Below are positions 55,854 to 63,065 of a DNA stretch of 64,000 bases, one piece after another. The notes beneath the pieces were generated by a model. It was not told the origin of the DNA. It saw only the letters and a program-made list of their open reading frames with translations, and did no database searches. How positions within the stretch are numbered: the first letter of the stretch is position 1; every line of letters begins with the position of its first letter. Location: the NCBI GenBank assembly GCA_903875215.1, contig CAIQVH010000018.1, forward strand, positions 1 to 64,000, read 5' to 3'. The position numbers and the translations under genes are program-made. This stretch comes from an uncultured Anaerolineae bacterium (GTDB lineage Bacteria > Chloroflexota > Anaerolineae > Anaerolineales > Villigracilaceae).

Positions 55854-55906
55854 AGGGGAATCCCCTAACTCAACGGGGGAATTTTCCACCACAAAAAAAA
55901 GGGGAA
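55854..55906. promoter_or_regulatory. Candidate operator cluster: inverted AGGGG/CCCCT and three GGGGAA motifs
   Basis: AGGGG-AAT-CCCCT is a perfect short inverted repeat at 55854-55866. GGGGAA recurs at 55855, 55876 and 55901, spaced 21 and 25 bp, roughly two helical turns. All lie between the regulator start (55829) and the -35 of the uptake operon (55914). Confidence 0.5.
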
Positions 55907-55913
55907 GCAAGGG

Positions 55914-55942
55914 TTGAGCAGGGCCGGTAATTTAACTATGAT
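55914..55942 (+). promoter_or_regulatory. Promoter of the dual-receptor sugar uptake operon
   Basis: TTGAGC (55914-55919), 17 nt, TATGAT (55937-55942). Transcription would start near 55949, leaving a leader of about 115 nt. A weaker TATACT at 55943-55948 overlaps. The position just downstream of the GGGGAA motifs fits activator-dependent control. Confidence 0.6.
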
Positions 55943-56063
55943 TATACTGTACGCCTTTGTGGCTTTACAGAGAAGGAGGTGTGTTTTCCACATATTTTTT
56001 CCCGTTTCGCTCCCCAGTATTTCATCTCCATTCAACCTATTTTTTTCCCAGGAGGAAAAATCG

Positions 56064-58391
56064 ATGTTTAAGAAGAGTTCGCTTTACGTATTGATGGCAG
56101 TTCTGTTCATCGCGGCAGCCATTTTGTCTGCCTGCGGTGGGGCTGCTCCCGCCACTCAGGCCCCCGCCACCAGCAAACTGGCCGTGGGCATTGTGCTCCC
56201 CACCAAGGATGAGCCGCGCTGGATCCAGGACGAAACCCGCTTCAAGGATGCCCTGACCGCCGCCGGTTACGACGCTGAAATCCTGTTCAGCCAGGGTGAT
56301 TCGGCCAAAGAAAAGGCCAACGTCGAAGCCCTGATCACCAAGGGCGTCAAAGTCCTGATCATCTGCCCGCAGGATGGTGCCGCTGCCGCTGCTGCTGCGG
56401 ACGCCGCGCGCGCCGCCGGGGTCAAAGTCATTTCCTATGACCGCCTGATCCGTGACACCGACGCTGTGGATTACTACGTGACCTTCGACAGCGTGGCCGT
56501 GGGCGCTGCCCAGGCCCAGTACCTGGTCGACAAGGCCAGCGGAACCGCCAACCCGCTCTACCTGTATGCTGGCGCCGCCTCCGATAACAACGCCTTCCTG
56601 TTCTTCGAAGGCGCCTGGAATGTCCTCCAGCCCAAGATCGCCGATGGCACCTTCGTTATCAAGAACTCCAGCGAAGCCGTGGCTCTCCAGAGCAAGGCGA
56701 CCCTGACCCGCGATGAGATGGGCAAGATCCTCGGACAGGTTACCACCAACTGGGACTTCAACACTGCCAAGAACCTGGCCGAATCGAACCTGACCGCCGC
56801 TGCTGCCGCCGACAAGGGCAATGTATTCATCCTCGCCCCGAACGATGGCACCGCCCGCGCGATCGCCGATGCCTTCGGCGCTGACAAGGATGTCAAGAGC
56901 TTCGTGGTAACCGGCCAGGATGCTGAAAAAGCCTCCGTCCAGTACATCATCGATGGCAAGCAGTCCATGACCGTGCTCAAGGATGTCCGCACCCTGGTGA
57001 AGGACGCCATCACCGCCGCGGTTGCTTACCTCGAAGGCAAGACCCCCGAACAGACCAACACCTACAACAACGGCAAGATCGACGTTCCCGCCAAGCCTTC
57101 CGAAGTTGTGGCTGTCGATCAGGCGAATCTCAAAGCCGCCGTCATCGACTCGGGCTACTGGCCTGCCTCCGACTTCACCGGCCTCGACACGATGGGCGCA
57201 GCTCCTGCTCCCGCCAAGAGCCAGGTGGAAGTCTTCTCGTGGTGGACGGGTGGTGGCGAAGCCGCCGGCCTGGATGCCATGATCAAAGTCTTCGCGGCCA
57301 AATCCCCCGAGATTGAATTCATCAACTCCGCCGTCGCCGGCGGCGCTGGCACCAACGCGCGCGCCGTGCTCGCTTCCCGCCTGCAAGCTGGCGACCCGCC
57401 CGATAGCTGGCAGGGCCATGCTGGTCAGGAACTGATCGGCACCTACGTGGCTGGCAAGCAGATCGAGCCGCTTAACGATCTCTACACCGCCCAGGGTTGG
57501 CTGGATGTCATGCCGAAGACCCTTATCCCGCTCATCTCGGACGGCGGCAACATCTACTCCGTCCCGGTCAACATCCACCGCGCCAACGTGCTGTGGTACA
57601 ACCCGAAGGTCCTGACCGATAATGGCGTAGCCGTCCCGACCACCGTCGAGGAATGGCTCACCGCCATGGAAACCCTCAAGGGCAAAGGCGTTCAACCCCT
57701 CGCCCTCGGTGAACAATGGACCAAGATGCACCTGCTCGAAACCGTCCTGCTCGGCACCCTCGGCGCTGAGAAGTACAACGGCCTGTGGGATGGCAGCACC
57801 GATTGGGCTGGCGCCGATGTGAAAGCCGCCCTCGACAACTACGTCAAGGTGCTCTCCTACGCCAACACCGATTCCGCTTCACTCTCCTGGCAGGATGCTG
57901 CTCAGCTCGTCGTCAACGGCGACGCCGCCTTCAACGTCATGGGCGACTGGGCCGAAGGCTACTTCCGCGAACTGGGCAAAACCCCCAACACCGATTACGG
58001 CTGGGCCCCCGTGCCTGGTACCGTCGGCGTCTTCCAATTCCTGTCCGACTCCTTCGTCCTGGCCGTTGGCGCTCCGCACCCCGAAGCTGCCACTGCCTGG
58101 TTGACGATCGCCGGCTCGAAAGAAGGCCAGGAAGCCTTCAACCCCGTCAAGGGCTCAATCTGCGCCCGCACCGACTGCGACAAGACCCTGTTCGGTGTCT
58201 ATCTGCAGTCTGCCATGGATGACTGGGCCAGCAACACCGTCGTCGGCTCTTTGACACACGGCGTGGTAGCCAACGACTCCTGGAAATCGGAAATCGACAC
58301 TGCCCTCGGCCTGTTCATCGCCGACAGCAACGTCGAAACCTTCCAGGGCGCCCTGGCTGCGGCCTGCAAGAATTCCGGCCCCTGCAAGTAA
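56064..58391 (+). CDS. Fused double sugar-binding lipoprotein: ChvE-like (CUT2) plus maltose-type (CUT1)
   Basis: This 775-residue lipoprotein (signal to LSAC, Cys 24) contains two whole receptors. Residues about 34-371 match ChvE/xylose-binding proteins (VGIVLPTKDEPRWIQDE, VKVLIICPQDG, GVKVISYDRLI, FVVTGQDAE). A short Ala/Pro linker (about 374-385) follows, then residues about 387-775 match SBP_bac_1/maltose-type receptors (VEVFSWWTGGGEAAG, DSWQGHAGQEL, LWYNPKVL, AAFNVMGDWAEGY). Each half has the normal length of a free receptor. AGGAGG lies 8 nt before the ATG; the upstream in-frame Met is in the leader. Permeases of both classes follow in the operon, so the protein could feed both. Confidence 0.94.
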   Translation: MFKKSSLYVLMAVLFIAAAILSACGGAAPATQAPATSKLAVGIVLPTKDEPRWIQDETRFKDALTAAGYDAEILFSQGDSAKEKANVEALITKGVKVLIICPQDGAAAAAAADAARAAGVKVISYDRLIRDTDAVDYYVTFDSVAVGAAQAQYLVDKASGTANPLYLYAGAASDNNAFLFFEGAWNVLQPKIADGTFVIKNSSEAVALQSKATLTRDEMGKILGQVTTNWDFNTAKNLAESNLTAAAAADKGNVFILAPNDGTARAIADAFGADKDVKSFVVTGQDAEKASVQYIIDGKQSMTVLKDVRTLVKDAITAAVAYLEGKTPEQTNTYNNGKIDVPAKPSEVVAVDQANLKAAVIDSGYWPASDFTGLDTMGAAPAPAKSQVEVFSWWTGGGEAAGLDAMIKVFAAKSPEIEFINSAVAGGAGTNARAVLASRLQAGDPPDSWQGHAGQELIGTYVAGKQIEPLNDLYTAQGWLDVMPKTLIPLISDGGNIYSVPVNIHRANVLWYNPKVLTDNGVAVPTTVEEWLTAMETLKGKGVQPLALGEQWTKMHLLETVLLGTLGAEKYNGLWDGSTDWAGADVKAALDNYVKVLSYANTDSASLSWQDAAQLVVNGDAAFNVMGDWAEGYFRELGKTPNTDYGWAPVPGTVGVFQFLSDSFVLAVGAPHPEAATAWLTIAGSKEGQEAFNPVKGSICARTDCDKTLFGVYLQSAMDDWASNTVVGSLTHGVVANDSWKSEIDTALGLFIADSNVETFQGALAAACKNSGPCK

Positions 58392-58410
58392 ACAGTAAAG
58401 CGTGTAAAAT

Positions 58411-58442
58411 GGATGAGGCTCCGCAACTGCGGGGCCTCATCC
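58411..58442 (+). promoter_or_regulatory. Intercistronic hairpin between receptor and permease genes
   Basis: 14-bp stem (58411-58424 with 58429-58442, one G-U pair) and a 4-nt loop, not followed by a T-run. Its place after a receptor gene suggests partial termination or mRNA protection that makes more receptor than permease. Confidence 0.6.
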
Positions 58443-58472
58443 ACATCTATCGGTTGCTGAAAGAGGTCCGCC

Positions 58473-59369
58473 ATGATGAAAATGTTGCGTGACAAAGACC
58501 GTTATCTTTCGGTCATTCTGATATCACCCTCCATTTTAGCCGTCCTGATTTTCATCTACGGATTCATCGCCTGGTCGATGCGGGTCTCCCTGAGCAAATG
58601 GAAAGGCCTCACCGCCGACTACACCTGGAACGGCCTGAATAATTACATCAACCTGTTCTCCGATCCCCGCTTTCATGTAGATATTCGCAACACACTCATT
58701 TTCACAGGCGTTTTCGTCATCGGCAGCATCTTGCTGGGGTTTTTTCTGGCAGTCTTCCTCGACCAGGGCTTGAAGGGCGAAGGCTTTTTCCGCAGCTTGT
58801 TCATCTTCCCAATGGCAATCTCCTACATCGTCACCGGCGTGATCTGGCGCTGGCTGATGAATCCGGCCCTCGGCTCACGCACCAGCGGCTTCAACCTGTT
58901 ATTTTCCTACCTTCATCTAGATTTTCTTAAAAACGCCTGGCACACCACCCCGAACTGGGGCATCGCCGCCATCGCCCTGGCCGCCATCTGGCAAATGTCC
59001 GGATACACCATGGCACTCTACCTGGCTGGCCTGCGCGCCATCCCCGGAGAACTGCGAGAAGCCGCGCAAATCGATGGCGCCACAGAGTTACAAATCTACC
59101 GTTACATCATGGTGCCTCTCCTATCGCCGGTCACACTCAGCGCGCTGATCATTCTCGGGCACATGTCACTCAAAGTCTTCGACCTGATTGTCGCCATTGC
59201 CGGCAAACAACTCCCGCTGGATGTGCCCGCCATTTACATGTGGCAAACTACCTTCGACGGCCTGTTCTACGGACGTGGCGCCGCCATTGGCATCCTACTC
59301 CTGCTCAGCGTGGCTGTTTTGATCATCCCCTACATTCGCTACACCCTCAAGACGGAGACTGAACAATGA
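58473..59369 (+). CDS. CUT1 sugar ABC permease, MalF/UgpA-like
   Basis: This 298-residue permease has six predicted helices and the coupling EAA loop (ELREAAQIDGATELQIYRY, then PLLSP) near residues 190-215. It starts on the cytosolic side with KDRYLSVILISPSILAVLIF. It forms a heterodimer with the next gene product. GAGG lies 6 nt before the ATG. The start follows the intercistronic hairpin, and its end overlaps the next start by 4 nt (ATGA), so the pair is translationally coupled. It is expected to work with the C-terminal half of the fused receptor. Confidence 0.94.
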   Translation: MMKMLRDKDRYLSVILISPSILAVLIFIYGFIAWSMRVSLSKWKGLTADYTWNGLNNYINLFSDPRFHVDIRNTLIFTGVFVIGSILLGFFLAVFLDQGLKGEGFFRSLFIFPMAISYIVTGVIWRWLMNPALGSRTSGFNLLFSYLHLDFLKNAWHTTPNWGIAAIALAAIWQMSGYTMALYLAGLRAIPGELREAAQIDGATELQIYRYIMVPLLSPVTLSALIILGHMSLKVFDLIVAIAGKQLPLDVPAIYMWQTTFDGLFYGRGAAIGILLLLSVAVLIIPYIRYTLKTETEQ

Positions 59370-60187
59370 AACTTAACCTCCGCCTCGGAAAAAATTGGAT
59401 CTATCTGCCCCTCGTTTTCATGGCAATCTTCTACCTGATTCCCATGTACCTGATGGTGATTACCGGATTCAAGAGCTTCGCCGAAGTTGACTTGAAAACC
59501 ATGTGGGACCTGCCCCATGGCATCGCCTTCGACAACTTCCTCGAAGCGTTCACCAAGCTCTCCCCCTCGCTATGGAACAGCTTCATGATGGTCATCCCCG
59601 CCACACTCATCTCCTCGGCGCTCGGATCATTGAACGGCTTTATCCTGGCCAAATGGAAATTCAAAGGCGCAGACATCATCTTCCCCTTCATCCTGTTTGG
59701 CATGTTCATCCCCTACCAAAGCATCCTGATCCCGCTTGTCCAGTTTATGAGCGCGGCAGGCATCAAAGGCCTGGCCGGCCTGGTCCTGGCTCACGTCATT
59801 TACGGTATCCCGATCACCACCCTGACCTTTCGTAATTACTATGCCAGCCTGCCACAAGAACTACTCGAAGCCGCCAAAATTGACGGGGCAGACATGCTCG
59901 GCATCTACCGTTACATTCTCCTGCCAATCTCCATCCCCAGCTTCGTGGTGGTCTTGATCTGGCAGTTCACTTCGGCCTGGAACGATTTCCTCTTCGCCGT
60001 GATACTGACCGGTAACAAGGAATGGCCAATCACCGTCGCACTGAATAACATGGCCGGCAGCCAGATCATTGCCTGGAACGTGCAGATGGCCGGTTCCTTG
60101 CTGGCCGCGCTGCCCCCCCTGCTGATTTACATCTTCCTCGGACGCTACTTCCTGCGTGGTCTGCTGGCCGGCTCACTCAAAGGCTAA
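59366..60187 (+). CDS. CUT1 sugar ABC permease, MalG/UgpE-like
   Basis: This 273-residue six-helix permease has the EAA motif ELLEAAKIDGADMLGIYRY followed by LLPISIP near 165-195, and the MalG-type C-terminus (GRYFLRGLLAGSLKG). It is the second half of the CUT1 channel. No CUT1-type ATPase (MalK/MsmX) is encoded in the window, so a shared ATPase elsewhere is needed, or, less likely, the CUT2 ATPase downstream is used. A 116-nt gap without a clear promoter separates it from the CUT2 genes. Confidence 0.94.
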   Translation: MKLNLRLGKNWIYLPLVFMAIFYLIPMYLMVITGFKSFAEVDLKTMWDLPHGIAFDNFLEAFTKLSPSLWNSFMMVIPATLISSALGSLNGFILAKWKFKGADIIFPFILFGMFIPYQSILIPLVQFMSAAGIKGLAGLVLAHVIYGIPITTLTFRNYYASLPQELLEAAKIDGADMLGIYRYILLPISIPSFVVVLIWQFTSAWNDFLFAVILTGNKEWPITVALNNMAGSQIIAWNVQMAGSLLAALPPLLIYIFLGRYFLRGLLAGSLKG

Positions 60188-60303
60188 TTCATGACAGGGT
60201 GAGCTTCACACAATATTCCTCAATAACTTGGCGGCGCGATCGCACGTCAAGTCGGATCCTCAAAGCATCAATTGGCACAACTCGATCGCATTTTGGAGTT
60301 GAT
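60188..60303. other. Gap between CUT1 and CUT2 halves of the operon
   Basis: This 116-nt spacer has no coding sequence and no clear promoter or terminator. CGATCGCA occurs twice, near 60237 and 60285, 48 bp apart. The only obvious signal is the GGAG ribosome binding site for the next gene. The junction may mark where two once separate transporter operons were joined. Confidence 0.4.
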
Positions 60304-61824
60304 ATGAGCACCCCCATTCTGGAAATGCAGCACATCACCAAGGAATTTCCCGGCGTGAAAGCCCTCAACGATGTCAGCTTTCGCGTTGCCGCCGGAGAAA
60401 TTCACTGCCTCGTCGGCGAAAACGGCGCGGGAAAATCAACCCTGATGAAAGTGTTAAGCGGAGTATACCCGCATGGCTCCTACAGCGGTGACATCCTGTT
60501 CAATGGTCAGGCGCAAAAATTCTCCGGCATTCGCGACAGCGAAAAAGCCGGGATCGCGATCATTTACCAGGAACTGGCCCTCGTACCGGAGATGACCGTT
60601 TTCGAGAACATTTTCCTCGGCAACGAAATTCACAACGGCTTTACCGTGGACTGGAACGAAACGATCAAACGCGCCACTGAAATGCTGACCAAGGTACACC
60701 TCGATGTCAACCCGGAGATGAAAATCAAAGATCTCGGCGTGGGCAAACAGCAGTTGATCGAGATTGCCAAGGCACTCAGCAAACATGTCCAATTGTTGAT
60801 TCTGGATGAACCCACCGCCGCGCTGAATGAAACCGACAGCGAAAACCTGCTCGATCTGTTGCGCGGACTCAAAGATCATGGCGTAACCTGCATCCTGATC
60901 TCGCACAAACTCAAAGAAGTCATCTCGATCGCCGATTCGGTCACCGTGCTGCGCGATGGCAAAACCATCTGCACGCTGGATGCCCACCAGGGCGAAGTCT
61001 CCGAAGCGGTGCTGATCAAGCACATGGTCGGGCGCGAAATTGACAATATCTACCCTCCGCGCCAGCGCATGGCTTCTGAAGAGATCCTGCTCGAAGTGCG
61101 CAACTGGAGCGCCTACGATCCCAACCTGGGCCGCAATGTACTCAAAGAGATTTCGTTCAATGTTAAAAAAGGTGAAATCATCGGGTTTGCCGGGCTGATG
61201 GGTTCAGGACGCACCGAACTAGCCAAGAGCATTTTCGGAAACCCAGGCGGGTATCACATCCAGGGTGAGATGTACCTGCGTGGAGTGCAGCAAAACTTCT
61301 CGCACCCACAGCAGGCTATCAGCGCGGGGGTGGCTTATGTCACCGAGGACCGCAAGGGCAATGGCCTGATCCTGATCCAGGATGTGAAGCAGAATATTAC
61401 CCTCGCAAACCTGCGCGCCATCTCGGAGCGCGGTGTGGTGGACAGCAACGCCGAGGTGAAAGTTGCCAACGAGTACAAAACCTCGCTCAACATCAAGACG
61501 CCCACCGTCGAGCAGACGGTTGGTAACCTGAGCGGCGGCAACCAGCAAAAGGTTTCGGTAGCAAAATGGCTATTCGTCAAACCCGACCTGCTTATTCTGG
61601 ATGAGCCAACGCGCGGCATTGACGTTGGCGCCAAGTATGAAATCTATACCATCATGACCCGCCTGGTGGAACAGGGCCTGAGCATCATCATGATCTCATC
61701 AGAACTGCCCGAAATCCTGGGGATGAGTGACCGCGTCTATATTGTTTCCTCCGGCAAAATCACCGGAGAACTGCCGGCCGGGGAAGCGACGCAAGAAAAA
61801 ATCATGCACCTGGCAACTAATTGA
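60304..61824 (+). CDS. mmsA: CUT2 multiple-sugar ABC transporter ATPase (two ATPase domains)
   Basis: This 506-residue protein has two ABC domains, as in RbsA, XylG and GguA. The first half has Walker A GENGAGKST near 35-43, LGVGKQQLIEIAKAL and LLILDEPTAAL, with a normal H-loop ISHKLKE. The second half has the altered Walker A GLMGSGRTEL, LSGGNQQKVSVAKWL and LLILDEPTRGIDVGAKYEIY. It energises the CUT2 permease encoded next. The ATG at 60304 has GGAG 5 nt upstream; the longer frame starts in the spacer and is rejected. Its first half is the clearest relative in the window of the ABC part of the kinase fusion at 53171. Confidence 0.95.
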   Translation: MSTPILEMQHITKEFPGVKALNDVSFRVAAGEIHCLVGENGAGKSTLMKVLSGVYPHGSYSGDILFNGQAQKFSGIRDSEKAGIAIIYQELALVPEMTVFENIFLGNEIHNGFTVDWNETIKRATEMLTKVHLDVNPEMKIKDLGVGKQQLIEIAKALSKHVQLLILDEPTAALNETDSENLLDLLRGLKDHGVTCILISHKLKEVISIADSVTVLRDGKTICTLDAHQGEVSEAVLIKHMVGREIDNIYPPRQRMASEEILLEVRNWSAYDPNLGRNVLKEISFNVKKGEIIGFAGLMGSGRTELAKSIFGNPGGYHIQGEMYLRGVQQNFSHPQQAISAGVAYVTEDRKGNGLILIQDVKQNITLANLRAISERGVVDSNAEVKVANEYKTSLNIKTPTVEQTVGNLSGGNQQKVSVAKWLFVKPDLLILDEPTRGIDVGAKYEIYTIMTRLVEQGLSIIMISSELPEILGMSDRVYIVSSGKITGELPAGEATQEKIMHLATN

Positions 61825-61835
61825 GGAGACCTCCC

Positions 61836-63023
61836 ATGTCCTTTTTCCGCAATGCTCAAAAACTGCTGCGCCAGAACATCCGTGAATACGGCATGTACAT
61901 CGCCCTTTTCGTCATCATGGCCATTTTCACCTACACCACCGAAGGTGTGTTCATCTCCCCGCGCAACATCAGCAACCTGTTCAATCAGACTGGCTACATC
62001 GCCATCCTGGCCGTTGGGATGACGCTGGTAATCGTCATCCGCCACATTGACCTGTCCGTCGGCTTCCTGGCGGGCTTCCTGGGCGCCGTGGCGGCCACCG
62101 CGCTGGTTTTCTGGAAACTACCGTTGATCGTCGTCATTGTGCTCGTACTGCTGCTGGGCATCCTGGCCGGGCTGATCACCTCCTTCCCGGTGGCCCAGTT
62201 AAAAATACCGTCCTTCGTCGCCTCGTTGGCCGCCATGCTCATCTATCGCGGCGCGCTGGTGCTGGCCACGATCAAAACCGGCACAATCGTCATCCCCGAC
62301 CCAATCTTTAACGCCATCGGCAACGGCTACATCCCCGACCTGCCCATCCTGGCCGACTTCCTGCCCAATATTCACAAACTGACCCTGCTGATTGGCCTGC
62401 TGGCAGTGATCCTGTTCGTCATCAGCGAGATCAGCTCACGCCGCAAAAAACAGGCCTACAACTTTGAAGTCCTCTCCATGGATATGTTCATCCTGAAACT
62501 GGTCTTCGTCTCGGCTCTGGTGGGCGGCATCACCTGGGTGCTGGCCGGCTACAATGGCATCTCGTGGACGCTCGTGATCGTGCTGGTCGTCGTCGCACTG
62601 TACCACTTTATCACCACCCAGACGGTGCTCGGCCGCCACATCTACGCCATTGGCGGAAACCCCGAAGCCGCCGAGCTGAGCGGTATCAGCGTCAAAAACC
62701 TAACCTACATTGTCTTCGGCTCGATGGGCCTGCTGACAGCCCTCTCCGGCATCCTGTTCACCTCGCGTCTGCAATCGGCCACCACCACCGCCGGAACGCT
62801 CTTCGAACTTGACGCCATCGCTGCGGCTTACGTTGGCGGCGTCTCTGCGGCAGGCGGCGTAGGCAAAGTAACAGGCTCCATCATTGGTGCCTTGGTGATG
62901 ATGTCGCTGACCAGTGGCATGAACCTGATGGGCATCGACATCTCGCTGCAATACATCGTCCGCGGCGCAGTACTCGTTGCCGCCGTGGTATTTGATGTCA
63001 CGACCCGCACCAGCAGCAAATAA
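61836..63023 (+). CDS. mmsB: CUT2 multiple-sugar ABC permease (GguB/XylH-like)
   Basis: This 395-residue permease has about ten predicted helices and the BPD_transp_2 pattern: NISNLFNQTGYIAILAVGMT, HIDLSVGFLAGFLGA, VASLAAMLIYRGALV and GRHIYAIGGNPEAAELSGI, then AAAYVGGVSAAGGVGKV. The long version with an extended central loop (SEISSRRKKQAYNF) matches the XylH/GguB branch for xylose or multiple monosaccharides. GAGGAG lies 7 nt before the ATG at 61836 and overlaps the ATPase stop region. It should dock with the N-terminal half of the fused receptor. A strong terminator follows. Confidence 0.95.
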   Translation: MSFFRNAQKLLRQNIREYGMYIALFVIMAIFTYTTEGVFISPRNISNLFNQTGYIAILAVGMTLVIVIRHIDLSVGFLAGFLGAVAATALVFWKLPLIVVIVLVLLLGILAGLITSFPVAQLKIPSFVASLAAMLIYRGALVLATIKTGTIVIPDPIFNAIGNGYIPDLPILADFLPNIHKLTLLIGLLAVILFVISEISSRRKKQAYNFEVLSMDMFILKLVFVSALVGGITWVLAGYNGISWTLVIVLVVVALYHFITTQTVLGRHIYAIGGNPEAAELSGISVKNLTYIVFGSMGLLTALSGILFTSRLQSATTTAGTLFELDAIAAAYVGGVSAAGGVGKVTGSIIGALVMMSLTSGMNLMGIDISLQYIVRGAVLVAAVVFDVTTRTSSK

Positions 63024-63036
63024 CCCCAGTTCATCG

Positions 63037-63063
63037 AACTGCCGGAGCATAACTCCGGCAGTT
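63037..63063. terminator. Terminator of the sugar uptake operon
   Basis: Perfect 11-bp stem (63037-63047 with 63053-63063) with 5-nt loop and a run of T after it, between convergent genes. Confidence 0.92.
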
Positions 63064-63065
63064 TT

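Noticed and set aside
57190-57225. Possible assembly or sequencing error joining two receptor genes
   Set aside because: The joint is a clean Ala/Pro linker in frame with no stop, no second signal peptide remnant and no ribosome binding site, as expected of a real fusion; raw reads would still be the final check.
56037-57731. 564-codon frame antisense to the fused receptor gene
   Set aside because: A shadow of strong codon bias; Gly/Val-rich with no family likeness, while the sense frame has signal peptide, motifs and ribosome binding site.
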